Below, piece after piece: positions 10,701-23,835 of a DNA stretch of 64,000 bases. The stretch covers positions 880,501 through 944,500 of the forward strand of contig WHVY01000010.1 of the NCBI GenBank assembly GCA_022266195.1, in the 5' to 3' direction. A program made the position numbers and the translations under genes. A model generated the notes under the pieces. It had not been told where the DNA came from. It was given only the letters and a program-made list of their open reading frames with translations, and did not search any database. Each line of letters begins with the position of its first letter. Within the stretch, counting starts at the first letter, position 1. The stretch is from Tetranychus cinnabarinus (Eukaryota; Arthropoda; Arachnida; Trombidiformes; Tetranychidae).

Positions 10701-12486
10701 AATCATCAACTCGAGGCATCGGATGAAAAATAACTTTCGTTAATCGATTCACAGCACGTAAATCATTCAGCAATTGAAAAGAACCATCAGGTTTACCAAT
10801 TAATAACGCAGGCGAACCTCCTTCAGCTTCACTAGGTTCGATAATATCGTTTTTTAACAACTCAGAAATGATTTTCTGATATTCTTTTCGCTTCTCAATT
10901 GTACAAGGGTACGGACGTTGATATGGCACAACATTGTCAGCAATATCAATTTTGATTGGCCATTTCTGCCAAGGAACTAATCCTAAATCTGCTTTATTTT
11001 GACTGAATACTTCAGTGTAATTCATCAGGACATCTAATAACTCGAATCGTCTGTCTGAACTAAGTTCAGGATTCATACGATTAATCAAACGTTCAGCTAA
11101 ACTAAGCTCTGTTTGTTCCATCTTGAGATAAACCGGAATAATGTTGTCAAATTCAGGACACATTATTATCTCTTGCATAAAGTTTTTGTTCTCAATTTTC
11201 TCAATAGTTTGTTGAACTTTACTTTCATCAACTTGATTAACTGCATTAACTTCATTAGCTCCATTAGCTTCATTAACTTCAGCTTGACCAACTTCCTCTT
11301 GATCAACTTGAGGAATGGATTCCTCTGACTCTGACCATGGCGGAAAAGATAGTTTAAGCGAATCCAAAAAGTTTTGCTTCTGTTGAACTGCTTGACTCGA
11401 TGGTACCTCAGGTTTATCAATCAATTTGAGAGATTCTTCTGGAGTACAGAATCTAAACAATAGCTCAGGACTTAGCCATTCACTTTCAGGATTTTCTTTA
11501 ACATTTACTTGATAACTACCACCATGATTTAACATACCAACAAAGAAGACATCAGCAAACCGATTCCCTAATACCATAACTGGTTCTAAGTTTCGCATTA
11601 CCTGAAACTTGATAATCTTAGAAGTCTTCATCTTCGGATGTTTCAATATCGCATAAGCAGCTCCATCAACAGCTTGATAAGTGTCTGCAATTATTCCTCT
11701 AACTGCAACATTCGAACTCAAAATGAACGCTTGTAGTTGTCTTGAAAACGTATAATCAATACATGAGGTACAAGCTCCAGTATCCAACAAAACATCACCG
11801 AGTTTAATGAACTCTTTATTTGGATAACACATTGTTAAACGTATCTTAGGGAAGTTTGTTATTGATGCATCAATGCGTGTAATCAATTCAACTTCATTAA
11901 CAGTTTTATCTTTCTCAGATTTCTCATTAACCATAAACATGATTTCATCCTCTGGATCAGCGAGAGGCGCTCTTGCTAATTGCTTATTAGCGTACACAAT
12001 TTTGCTCTGTTTCAAGCTACCATCATCTTCATCAATGAAATTTGCACTCTCCTTAACAACCGGAGTACTTGAACTCGTACTCGCACCTTGACCAAACGTT
12101 GGTGCATTTGCCATTCTCAGATTAGCAGGAGTAAATCTTTCATTGGGTTTCGACTGATTCGACGAATCAGATTTCGATCTGCGAGGTTGTCTACAAATGT
12201 TAGACGTATGTCCAATACGACCACAATTATAACACCTTAAAGGTTGCTTTCCAGCATAGGAATTGCTATTCCTTTTCTCATCAGGTTTCTTATCCTCTTT
12301 ATCCTTATCATCATTACGATCATTTCTCTTAAAGTTATCCTTTTTAACTGATTTCGATTCTTCTCGTTTTCTCAATTCAATGTTGTATTCATTGACCATA
12401 GCTGCGGTTAAATCATCCAAAGTACTAACTGATCTGGTTCTGATTAATGTTCTGCAGGAACTCTGATTAGGATATCTTGTATAAAT
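7720..12486 (-). pseudogene. Retrotransposon pol, interrupted by two in-frame stops
   Basis: The frame opens after a stop at 12487-12489 and lies -1 relative to gag. Numbering from a TTG codon at 12420: nucleocapsid-type CCHC knuckle from Cys63, protease LLDTGA near 211, reverse transcriptase with the YFDD active site near 649, RNase H starting near 797, then the integrase HHCC zinc region and DDE core (about 1090-1200). A TAA at 8620-8622 cuts the integrase C-terminal part; the same frame continues with recognisable integrase sequence to a TAG at 8245-8247, and again for about 174 acidic codons to 7720, ending in a basic, Lys-rich tail. The other motifs look intact, so the first stop is probably a recent nonsense change. 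The second could be a real terminus. Confidence 0.9.
7741..7747 (-). promoter_or_regulatory. Candidate -1 frameshift heptamer T TTA AAA between pol frame and ORF3
   Basis: On the minus strand, pol-frame codons read ATT TTA AAA TTA. The heptamer TTTAAAA fits the X XXY YYZ rule in that frame, and a -1 slip there enters ORF3, which is open at this point. A downstream stimulating structure was not established. Confidence 0.45.
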
Positions 12487-13577
12487 TCAACTGGTGAAGG
12501 CTCACCCTTAACTTTCAAAACCATTTGTTCAAGCTTACGAATAAACTCAATCGGAGGCATATTGAAATTCCACTTAAATTTATGAAATTCAGAAGTTGCC
12601 TGAGATATACAAGCTGGATTACGTAAAGCATTTTCGAGAGCAGCAATATAAGTTAAACTCGTATGCGTTTCTCCATCCAATTTCTTAGCAATAGGTAAGA
12701 ACTCATAAGCCATCGCCTTTTGTAGAACGTACAATTTGTCATCATCATGACACCGTTCCAAACTTAATTGACGCTTGACTGTCTGAAGCCATCCCCAGGC
12801 ATCCATAGTTTGACCAAATTCAGGTAACTTTGGCAGCTTCGGTTTCACTCGTCCAGTTAAACCACCACCAACACTTAATCTGGTATCTTGATTGCCTGAT
12901 TGTCTTGCTGGATAATTGGCATTATCAGTATAGCTCTGATTGGGAGGATTACGATCCTCATTTCCAACAGCATTTCGGTTTACATTAGAAGTTGAAGGTT
13001 GAAAAACTTCATCACCATCATGACCTTCAGAATCCCTCATCAATTCATTGAAGTTGAAATTAGGTTTGACAGTAACAGGATTTAAATCCGTTCGACTCCA
13101 TCTCGAAATCATATTAACCATTAATCGTTTAGCAGGTGAACTAACTTTCAATTTCTCAATCATAGCTTCGGTATTCAAAACCATTGTTGGAGGATCAGGT
13201 CCAACTTTTACAATTATCTCACGAATATCAGATTCAGAAATGTTTTTCTCTCGAAGTTCAGTTAACCATGAAGGCATATCTTCAATTACATCACCAACAG
13301 GAGTTGCTTCCATTAATTCTTGACTTGCATTTGCAACACCATTTAATAACAGAATAGTCTGTACAGCATCAAAAAACTTTTTCCTGATAATTTGTTCATT
13401 ACTGATGAACTTAACACCCCACTTTTTCAGGAAAACTTTAATCGTTTCAATGTCCATTACCTTTAATGTCATTGTTACCGTTTCACCAACACCATCACCT
13501 TCGGCTTCATCTAAAGCGAAGCAATGTTCAAATTCACTACCATCAGGAAACTCGGGCGATCCTGCCGTGGTCGCCAT
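12444..13577 (-). CDS. Retrotransposon gag (capsid part)
   Basis: About 377 residues from ATG at 13577, two bases inside the element from the 5' LTR. The frame is also open with an ATG inside the LTR at 13598, but the start at 13577 is the first outside it. The N-terminal half is acidic and Ser/Asn-rich. Residues about 250-370 contain a helix-rich region of conserved hydrophobics ending in IEFIRKLEQMV, resembling Ty3/gypsy capsid domains. The protein stops at 12444, before the zinc knuckle, which is encoded in the next (-1) frame. Role: structural protein of the intracellular particle. Confidence 0.85.
   Translation of the reverse strand: MATTAGSPEFPDGSEFEHCFALDEAEGDGVGETVTMTLKVMDIETIKVFLKKWGVKFISNEQIIRKKFFDAVQTILLLNGVANASQELMEATPVGDVIEDMPSWLTELREKNISESDIREIIVKVGPDPPTMVLNTEAMIEKLKVSSPAKRLMVNMISRWSRTDLNPVTVKPNFNFNELMRDSEGHDGDEVFQPSTSNVNRNAVGNEDRNPPNQSYTDNANYPARQSGNQDTRLSVGGGLTGRVKPKLPKLPEFGQTMDAWGWLQTVKRQLSLERCHDDDKLYVLQKAMAYEFLPIAKKLDGETHTSLTYIAALENALRNPACISQATSEFHKFKWNFNMPPIEFIRKLEQMVLKVKGEPSPVEFIQDILIRVPAEH
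13559..13576 (-). other. Primer binding site, probably tRNA-Arg
   Basis: Starting two bases after the LTR, the minus strand reads TGGCGACCACGGCAGGAT. TGG complements the universal tRNA CCA end, and TGGCGACC fits the 3' end of arthropod tRNA-Arg, as used by 412/mdg1-type elements. It overlaps the gag start codon. Confidence 0.6.
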
Positions 13578-13578
13578 T

Positions 13579-14554
13579 TGAAAGGAAGAGTTTAGCATTT
13601 AATTGAATTAAATTTAATTTAAAGTTGAATCAGCAATTCAGCAATTAAACCAATACCAATCAGAAGATTCTTCAGTCCCTTCAAATCCTGAATTTCAGGT
13701 TCTTTTAGGATCACTCGAGAAACACAGAGACAGCAGAGAAGTTGTTTGCACAAGGATTAAAATCCTTTTTAACCACAATCTTCACCAAAGATTTGAAACT
13801 TGAAACCAATAATCTGGTCAAGTCTGGTAAATAATAAACTGGACTTTGTATCAGCGTACACACGCTCAAAGTTTAAACACAATATTAGCTTAAGAAAGCT
13901 TAAGACCGCACAACAAGTATTACAATACTTTTAGCCTTAACTATTACCAGGCTGAAAATAGCTAATTAGAGCAAACCAAATTTACTCAGAAAACACAATC
14001 GATGAAGATTCAGAGGTAACAACTAAGAACAGTATGGCAATACTGAGAAACACAATCAAATTCAAGAACTGGATTTATCTGAACAGTACTACAGTACTTT
14101 AGAAACATAGACGCATCAGAATTTGCACAAATTAAATGAACTTTAATTAACTCAGATTAACGTGAATCTAACATAAAGAAAAGGTTGAAAAATGTAGTCC
14201 TTTTATACTAATATTAACGGAAGGAAAAGGTTTACAAACCTTAAGGAAAAGGAAAGAAAAGTGAAAAAGGAAACTGTAGTTTCCATTGGCAATTAACAAA
14301 ACAAAGGTTATCTTGGTAACCATCAAAAGGGATTAATACAAAATAAAAAAGTGAAAAAATAGGGATCTTAAATCTTGCTATACTTTAACATGCAATATTA
14401 CTATGCAATAATACCACGCAATTTAACATGCAATATTACTATGCAATAATACCATTCAATATTACTATGCAGTTCAACATGCAATATTACTATGCAATAA
14501 TACTATGCTTAAGCAAAATTGAATTAAATTCATCTTGGGTAACTCTACCCTTCA
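13579..14554 (-). repeat. 5' LTR (element orientation)
   Basis: 976 bp, differing from the other LTR at three positions seen by eye. It should hold the element promoter. It carries the same internal tandem repeats at about 14389-14507. Confidence 0.95.
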
Positions 14555-14558
14555 TCAT
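14555..14558. repeat. Right target-site duplication (TCAT)
   Basis: Matches 3282-3285 and marks the right edge of the retrotransposon. Confidence 0.8.
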
Positions 14559-17500
14559 AAACCAAGCATGATTGAAATAATTCAAAGTGCTGTTTTTAAT
14601 TTTGTAAACTCTGTTTTTTTACCAGAACCCAGAAGGAATAATTTATCAGGTTCAAGTTTAAAGAGGCACTTTAATCTTATTTGCTTTTCTGCCAAGCTAT
14701 GAGAGGTTACCGATTATCAAAATAAAATTTTGAAAAATCTCTGATCGAGCAAAATAAAGGGATAATTTTTCGCCAAACTATCTAAAAATTAAATCCTCCG
14801 ATGTAAAAATGCTTTAAAATGAGACGAAATAACCGAAGAGTGAACTACAGCACTTAAAAATACATACCTTCTGACTTAACCAGTATTTCATTTTTGACTT
14901 TTCTCGTCATGCCAAACGTGAGTTACCCCATGAAAACGTGATAGGTATTAGTATAAAGTGTTATATTGCAATGGTAATAGACTTTGCTAGCAGTAAAGTT
15001 GGACAGGTAAAAATGTAACTGGAAAAGATGATGAAAATCCATGTAAATTGATGATCATTATGAGGCTCACGATGATTCCTATCTCTTCTCATGTTGTTCA
15101 GTCTCAGGTTGATATTTTCAACAAAACATAAAAATCTATTATTCAATATTTCTTGTTTCCAAGCCTGGAGCAAGTAATCATGATAATGATTACCAGATTT
15201 TTGTCTCTTTGGATTTCTTTCTCCATTATTTATCTCTCATTGAATAATGATCCAGGGAAAAGATGAATGGTGAATGAAGCCTCACAATATTGAGATGGGA
15301 TTTTAAATAAACGAGAAGAGCAAATTGATAGGCATAAACTAATGATTGTTAGCTTTAATTAAATCCTAAATCCTTTAAATACTCCGTCGGTCGATTACTA
15401 ATTTCAGTTACAGTTGAGGTTTACTCAGTACAGTGACAATTGAAATCAATGATAAAAATGTAATATACATTATTTGCATTTGGATTTGATCTTTCTTCCT
15501 AACAAGAAATCTTTCTTGCTATTAAGGAATTGATTTTGGATCTTCTTTGCCCTTTTCCGTTTCCAAATCCTTTTACATTCAAAATATATTACAAATCAAC
15601 ATATCTAAATCAGTTAAACAAACAAATTATAATCAAATACAAGTAAATAACATTGAGATCAGGTAAATAACAGAGGAAAGCAAAATCAACACAAACAACC
15701 GAATCAGATTACTTAATAAAAAAGGTAAAAAAGGTTGGTTAGATTTAAAAACAATGAATGCAAAAGTTCATGTGAATGGGCTTGTGAGACTCAAATGCTA
15801 ATTTAGTACGCTTTTAATTAATTAATCAAAGTGTATGTTGATTAAGGTTGTTATTAGTTTAAAGACAAAGGAGGCAATCAAGGTTGGATTGATTGAATGA
15901 CAAAAAGGTAATGGGAAAGAGATATATCATGAATTGAATGAGAAATAGCTTTTCAAGATTGACAGTTAATTGAATTTCGTCTGGAAAGTAGATCAATTGT
16001 AATAACTGTCCTTAAGCAATAAAAGATGTTGCTACGGTTTAAGTCAGTTATTAGTAATTAATTAATTAATAGCAATAATACAATCTATAAATAATAATCT
16101 GGATGATCCACAAGAATCATTTCATAATAGCATATTATGAAGTATTACTTGTAATGGCAAATGTAATTGATTAGTTGGTTACAACAAACTGGATTTATAA
16201 GATGATATGATAATAAGTTGTCCATCTTGTTAATTAATGTTTCGAAAGGGTTGTTGCTGTTGATGATGGTGTTATTCAGGAGCATGCTTTGCGCTACAGC
16301 TTCAAACAATTAAGCAGCAGTAGAAAAGAAGAAATTTGTAGCAAATATCTTATAATCATAATTATTATGTTAAAAGGAGTGAAAATGATTGGCATTAATC
16401 GTTTTCTGGAAGAAGAAATTAAGATTGCAAAAAATTATGACTTGATCCGGTGATGAATAAACTTGACTTGGATTTCAATTGTTTCATTAATCGTCAGAAT
16501 GGCTTGATTCCTTTAAGTTTTCTGGGCGAGTTTTCAACTAAAAAATGACTTGGAATTCGCAGTAAGAATCCGTTCAAAAAAGGCGTTTCTTTTCCTTCTT
16601 TTTTTCCTTTATTTCCATTGCTCTGTAATGATAAAAAATAAAAATAAATTAGAATCACAATTTCTGATTATCGCAACATTATCAACATCATAAACATTAC
16701 ATTTGTAATTGTGCTTTGTAAGTTGTAATCAACCAAAACAACTTGTCAAAATTGAATTGAGATAAACATTGTCTGCCAACCCAATTCATTAAAGCTGTAT
16801 CAATGTTAATTAAATACGGGTTTTCAACCCAATAATTAACCCTGTATTAACAATCTGAAACATCAAATTATCAGATGTTAAAAGAAATAATTTGATTCAT
16901 TTTTCTGGTTGCTTCTAATTTTAACCAAATTTAAATAAGTCAAAGGTAATTTGTGAAAATTATAAAAAGAGTAACAAATTTAGTTCCGAGATTGTAATTA
17001 ATTGAATGGAATCAAAACACGAAATACAATCCATCATCATCATTATTATTAACATGAACCTTGAACTACTCAATCGTGGTAACTGACAATCAGTTGATCA
17101 AAGACAATCAATCTACAATAAACTTGAACTGAACCATACGAAAACTAAATTGAGTATAATATGGATTCTAGTCGATATAATCTGAAAAATTAAACAAAAA
17201 CAAGTGACAATTAAATGATGATAAAGTGAATCAAGAGTGAAAAAAGGAAAACGATAAGTGTTTTGATTTGAAAATTGAGTAAAATTTTTAAATTTGTAAA
17301 AGTAATCAACAGTTATTGAATAACAATTGCAAATTCAGGTTGATCAACAATAAAATCCATCCATGCTCATTCAACATTGGTTGTAATAAAAGGCTAAGCC
17401 ATTGATTAAACATTATAAAACAAGTTTCAACTGTCAGCAATTGATAAATTGCAATGATTCTGACGTATTTTTATGTGTGTGTGTGTTGCCTTTTTTGTGT

Positions 17501-17559
17501 TTGCCCAACAATTAACAGTGATAATAAATCTGTTTTTAGTCATTATTGATTGCATCTGA
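14559..17559. other. Non-coding region between retrotransposon and septin
   Basis: AT-rich with no convincing gene. A candidate alternative septin terminal exon lies on the minus strand at about 16580-16628: it follows a CATTACAG acceptor and, in the phase left by the 20650 donor, gives a short Lys/Glu-rich tail ending in a stop. Confidence 0.35.
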
Positions 17560-17930
17560 TTATTCCAGTGTAAGATAACGTTGTTTCTTGTTGAGATTGG
17601 ATGGGCTCGAAGGAGTTTGTAGTTTAACCATTGATTTCAATTTAGAGCAACTTTTGGGTGAGGAGGACCGTTTACAGGGTTTACCAGAAAACAGCTTCCG
17701 GAAATTAGATAATTTGCTTGGTCGCCTAAAAGGGGAATAATATTGATATATTGATATATATTGATATAGATAGGTGTATTGGTGTAAAAATTAACAAATC
17801 ATACAAAAGATTAACAAGAACTGTGGTAAACAAGAGAAAGAAGAGAAGAAAAAACGAGTTAAATAAAGATAAATAAAAATACAGAGTAAAAGCATCAAAC
17901 AATATTGTAATATTGAAATTAATGATGATA

Positions 17931-17963
<33 letters not shown>

Positions 17964-20900
17964 ATAATTTTATAATGTTAAACCGGTTTAGTCATTTAGG
18001 ATTGTGGTGATAAAAATGATGAAGATAAAAGATGGAACCGGATTAAAAAAGTAACTTATTCATTGGAATGATGCAAAGTGTAAGATTTGGTTTCTTGATT
18101 ATTTCATTTTTCTGAGTCCACCAATTTATAAATTATAAACAAATGAACAGTAATTAAGAATCAAGAACATTTTGTAATCATTTAGACTTAATTTCATGAA
18201 GATAATCGGATCATTATAAGCTGTTAATTTCTGATTATATTCAATAAAAACCTTCAACTAGTTAACAAGTTTTTTTCAGCTTTTTTTGTATCATTTTTTT
18301 CAGTTTATCCTATTTGATTCAAGTTTTGATATGTAAAACATAAACAACAGTTTTAGCTACCTGTTTGTTGATGGATAGATTAAGATGGTAATGAAGATGA
18401 TAGATGATTGGAATTATGATAGGATTGAGTAACTAAAATGGTTCAGAAGTTGAGCAAAGTCTACCTGAAATCATGGTTAAAAGATAATCACGATGAGTTC
18501 ATCACTTTCAATGTGATTTACCATTAAATTTGAAAATGACTGAGTTTCAAGATCTATTCCATCATAATCATATCATGATTATGATAGTGATCATCAGTAG
18601 CAGTAATAACATCTCATCATTGGACCCGTTCTGTAACTTAATAATTCAGGTCTCTTGGCTTAAGGGGCAAATCAGTTTGTCACCACTTTTTTAACTTTGA
18701 TACACTTTTCAGGGCTAAGTAGTAACTAAGAACGATAACAAAGTGTTCTAGATACAAGGTAATAATATTCAGCAATGACCTCATCTTTATCGCTCAATTT
18801 GCAACCAGCATCATCATCATCAACAGAAACAACATTAGCAAGTATCACCAAATGTGTCTGTTTTTAAAGTGAATGACCTCAAAACATGAAATACTCTAGG
18901 CTGAACATTATCAGTTTACATCAGAAATAGTATTCCAAGAAAATTGTCAACATTATTCAACAATAAATATGATAAGTTGAGCGTGTAATTTCATGAATTT
19001 AAGCTTTTTTTATAAATAATCGTCTTTTGGTGGTGTTGAGAGTTGGAGAGTTAATAAAATACGGTTAAATTGTTGGACAAAGAGTCGTAAATTGATGAAT
19101 AGGATGACCAATTGATGAGGAAGAAGGATATTAAATGAAATTGGAAACATTGTTAACTTATTAACAAACGTTTAAATAGACTGTGTATTACAATTGTGAA
19201 AAGTTAAACATTGTGGACTTGAACTTGTACAAAATAAAAAGAGACGTAATGAGGCAAGTACAGAGTAAAGTCAAAATGATTTTGTACATGAAACAGACAT
19301 TTCTATCCAAAATAGGAACAAATTGTCAGAAGTAAAAGGGTTAGACAGGGAAAATAAATAATGTTAACAAATTGGACACTAACCATAGCTTCAATAATGA
19401 TTAACTAATTGAAATGACCTCATGTTGTAAATTGGTTGTTTGTCAAAGGAAATATGGAAAGGATAGAGTGAGAAGAGGCGTTTCTATAAAATGGTCAAGG
19501 AAAGGGTCGAAAGATAATTTTGATTGTATTTTGATTATCAAATTGGTAAGCATCTCTCAGTCATTTAATGAGGCCGCCACATGCCTATTTGTTTCATCGT
19601 TTTGAAGCCAAGATTTAGTGATTTTCGCGAAGACAGTGATGATGTAGATCGCCGGAGATCAGGTTTCCTATTTAACGATAGGATAGCTTCAATGAATAAA
19701 GATCTAAGTTTTGTTTTGTTTCTTCTTGTAGGATTTGATTAATAATCATTATTAGATCAAATGCTTAAAGTTAGTTTGATTAGAAACTGTCGGTTTGGTA
19801 TTAATATTTAGTCAGGACACATCAAAGACAAAGATAGAGAGATTCAAACCATTTGATACCCATTTCAAGTTAATTAGGTGGATTGGGTCAAAAAACAATC
19901 ACCGACATTTTAGGTTCTATGGTTAGGCATTACGAGTTTCGGGTAGTTCTTGACCTGGCCAGGCAAATTTCAACTGTCTCAAAAGTCTGATCAATATTAC
20001 TTTTTTATCCCTCAATAGTTTTTAATAAAACAACAAATGGCGGCCTTATAATGAAAGAGTAATTCAAAACACTTTTAGTCCACAGTGAAATAGAAACTAT
20101 GAATTTATGAAACACATGAATGGGGTTGACTTATTTAAAAATTATTCATTTATAATTTTGACAATTCAAAGAGGATTTTGAGTGAAATTGAAGATTTAAA
20201 ATTTGTTGAAACAAACAGGACAATTTATAGAGGAAATATTTCTAAAATATCTGGATAATGAGAAATGCTTTGTTGGTTTTAAATTACCTCAATAAAAATT
20301 TGAGGTTTTTCAGTCAGGTCAAGAACCGAACGAAAGTCCGCAATAAAGTTAAGTTTACGAAGTTGTTCAAGTTAAGCAATGTAAAGGCTAAATGTTGAGG
20401 TATGGTTAAAAGAGGTTTGGTAAAAGGATATGCAAGTTAATGGATGAAAACAAGTTAAAAGAGCAACATGATTCTCGGGAAAAACAACAATCCATGTTGA
20501 TTTTGGTTAATTAGTTGTTAAAGATTGATATAAACACAAGCACAAGGTTATGAGCAATTAGAATGCGATGAATAGAAGAGTGTAGAAGAAACAAAGATTG
20601 GAAATTATGAAGAAGTGAAAGAACAAGATATGAACTTATGATAACTTACTCTCTAATATTTGCTTCCAAAGTATTCTTTCTCATCTCTTCCATTTCTCGT
20701 GCAATTACTTCAAAAGCGTCTCTTTCCTTTTCAAAAGCAGCTCTTTTATCAGCCAATTCTTGTACCTCTTTTTCATGAACTTTACGATTTTGCTCGTCAA
20801 AACGAAGTATCTAGAGATAAATGAAAAATCAAAGTTAAAAAAATATTAGTGAATAATAGGTAGGATGGGAGGAAATGAAACAAGGAAACTAATTTAATTT

Positions 20901-23341
20901 ATTAGGAATCCATCAATTGGCTTACTTCTGCTTCCATTTCTTCGAGTTTTTGTTCTTTGGCCTTAACTTTGGTTTCGAAAACATGATCCATTTCCTGTTC
21001 AAGTCTTCTCAATTTGGCTTCTGAGGCTTTACGTTCTTCTTCCATTTGAGCCAAAGGATTTCTGTAGAAGACCAAAAAAATGAATAAACGGTGATCAATT
21101 TATAATATGGATTTTGGTTTTCACGGAAGTTGGAAAAATGAACCGGAGATCAATGTCCATTATTAATAGTTGCAATAGTTTACCATGAGAACAATTCGAT
21201 TAAATATTCATTGATCATTACATTAAAGTAACATTTAAGTAAAAGCAACATCCTGAGAGTAAAACAAAGATGAGGCTATTTCACTTTATAATAGGTTGGT
21301 TAATAGGTTAATATTTGAATGAGTTTCAATTTAATTTGGGAAAAACTAATGGACCAATACTGATGTTAACCGACATTTGACGTGACTTTCTAACGAAAAA
21401 ATTGTATTATCAGAAAATTGTTCAAGAAAATCACTACATTTAACAATTTACTATTCAATCATGAACATTTTTAGAGGAACTAAATGTGCAAGATTGATAA
21501 GATATTATTGAGCAAGAATGACAATTTTACAAGCTAATGGCAAGGTAAAATGACTTTGAAAAAACAACTCACATATTATTGTCTTTTGAAGATTTTTCAG
21601 TTCCAACGCCAGATAACTTTCGGCACCGATAATTTTCATAATGAACATTATTTGTTGTATCAACCAAGTCGAGCATGAAATACTTGATAAGCATCATACG
21701 AAGAGCAATGAAATCACAATGTTCCAGGTTGTCAACTAAATGTGGAAAAATTGACAGAAAAACAATGAGTCAACTATTGATTGATTAGATCAAAAGACAA
21801 AGTATAATAACAAGCATTACTTTCAATTGTTCCCCAAGGATACTTTCTTGCTCGCTTTCTTTCGCCACTTGGCGTATCTACAACTTGATTACTACCGACA
21901 ACTGCGAATGGAATCCGAGCTTTGAGCTGTTTTAATAATTTAGCATCATCTTCGTCATCACAGTCGGGAAATTCATAAATTCTGATTTTGTGTTGTGCTA
22001 TTTGATTCATGACCTGGATAGAGACAAAAAGGATTGTAAGACAAATAAACGTAGAGAAAAAAAACGAAGAAAAAAATTGAGTAAAAGTGTAATAGAAAAA
22101 TAACTTACATTTTTCTTCATTTGTTGGCATTCTTCCTCTGTTAAGGTATCAGCTTTGGCAATTATTGGTATGATGTTGACTTTATCTTGTAAATTTTTCA
22201 TAAACTCTATATCAATTGCTCTTAATGTTACACGAGGTAATATGAAATACAAACAGCAATGCACACGATTATCAGGAATATGGGTTCGGTGGAGCTTTGT
22301 TTCTGCATTCAGATATTCTTCATATCGATCTTCAATATATTCACTAATTTTTTGCCATGAATTAGTATTATCAAGTGAATCACCGAAACCAGGAGTATCC
22401 ACAATGGTTAATGATAAATTCACATTTTTTTCTTTCAAGTTTACTTTGGTTGCCTGAACATCAACGGTTTTACTAAGCCTTTTGGATGGTCCAGGATATT
22501 CATCTGAATAAATATCAGTCAAAAACATTGAATTGACCAGTGTTGATTTCCCCAATTCTGATTCTCCTATAAAAATAGTAGAGATTTGAAGTAAAAAAAG
22601 CCATTAAGACAACATAACATAATTTGTAAAACATTTCCGTAACTGTTTAAAATGAAAAAGAAGACTTGCCTACGACCATGAGGGTAAATTCAAATCCTTT
22701 TTTGATGGTTTTACGGTGAATTTGATTTGGAAGGTCACTAAAGCCAACATTTCTTTCCGAATCTTTGGCCACCATTAACTTATCTTGAGGGGTAGCTGAA
22801 GAAAGCATTGATCTTCTGGTTTCTGAATAAGAGATAGACATTTAAAAATATTTTTTATTTAACCCTAATGCCAAGGAAAGTATACAAGGGAAAAGGATGG
22901 GCGGCACTCAAAACAGCCAAAACAAAATAGCCAAATTCAAACAGTCAAATATTTTTTTTTGTTTTTTTCGATTTATTTTCATGAGAATTAAGGCTAAGAA
23001 AACGAAATCGACAAATTTACTCACTTATATACAAATCTAAGTTTAAGTAAATCGTTTTTTAGACTTAATTGGCTGTTTTAAAGTGCAACCGAAAGGATAT
23101 TTGTCATGGGAACAAACTTACCTGCTGAGTCGAGAGTGTCACGGTAAAGATTTCTTGAGCGGGAATACATTAAATCCGTTTTGCTGCCACTAAGAGCATT
23201 GCGAGTAGAAGATGAAAGCGCTGAAGTTGAATTTAACAATGAATCTGTAGATGAATTAACTGAACTTTGTGAAATATCTCGTGTTGAATATAGGTCCCGT
23301 TTCGAGTTGAGCTGCGAAGATAAAGTACAAAGAGAAGCCAT
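17560..23341 (-). CDS. Septin GTPase (SEPT2/4/5-like group)
   Basis: Filament-forming cytoskeletal GTPase of cytokinesis and the cortex. Exons: 23122-23341, 22670-22822, 22109-22566, 21821-22013, 21573-21735, 20926-21061, 20650-20810, 17560-17725. All phases agree and sum to 1650 nt (549 residues). Seen: the polybasic lead before LMVVGES, P-loop GESELGKS, switch DTPGFGD, AKAD base-recognition motif, the septin unique region (YPWGTIE, VHYENYR) and a C-terminal coiled coil rich in Glu/Lys. The loop normally reading FGHGL in septins is shortened (FILPRVTLR). The 22670 donor is GC (GTAG|GCAAGT). A TAA lies just after the 20650 donor, so retained-intron transcripts would end there. The last exon across a 2.9-kb intron is less certain. 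MSISY at 22841 could be an internal start. Confidence 0.85.
17922..17962. repeat. GAT/ATG microsatellite
   Basis: About 13 near-perfect ATG triplets, with one ATA interruption, inside the last septin intron. Confidence 0.9.
18300..20640. other. Septin terminal intron, no further gene seen
   Basis: AT-rich non-coding sequence. Short open frames such as 19414-19605 (+) have no recognisable features. Confidence 0.4.
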
Positions 23342-23835
23342 ATTAAAGAGTTTTGTTTTTAGATCAATTTGTATAAGACGGATGCACAAGCGGTGGTTAA
23401 ATTAGTTGAAATATTAAAGCAATTTTCTTGAAGCACAATTCGCAATAAGAGAGATGCTGATGGTGATGATGACGGAAGAAAAAAGCTAAGCAAATTGAAA
23501 AAGATGATCAGAAACAGCAAATTGTAACAGCAACTTATTTTAGGTTGAAATAAAAAGATTAATAGGTAAGAAGTTAGTCTAGATGCAGAATCTGAACTTG
23601 AATCAAAGCAAAAGCCTAAGGCATCAAAAAACGAGGAAGAAAGCGGGAGAGAAAGAGAGGACAAAAGATGGGCGATCAAGATGAGGATGAAAATTGGGAT
23701 GAGGATGGTAAAGATAGAGGGAGAGAGAGATAGAAAGAGCAAAAGAGAGAAGAGAGAGGATGTTCTCCGAAAAAGGAGGTTTGCGGCTAAATGTACATGT
23801 AAGTGACATCACAGTGCAGCAATATCACTACTCAC

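Larger units (their letters stand above)
3286..14554 (-). mobile_element. Ty3/gypsy LTR retrotransposon, 11.3 kb, full length
   Basis: A complete insertion in reverse orientation: 5' LTR 13579-14554, primer binding site, gag, pol (protease, reverse transcriptase, RNase H, integrase in that order, which defines Ty3/gypsy), a large third ORF, then the 3' LTR 3286-4261. LTRs begin TG, end CA and are flanked by TCAT. I found only three base differences between them (3467/13760, 3820/14113, 3821/14114), so the insertion is recent. I see no purine-rich tract before the 3' LTR. Pol carries two in-frame stops, so this copy is probably not autonomous. The third ORF replaces the usual envelope and carries an exonuclease-like domain. 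Confidence 0.95.
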
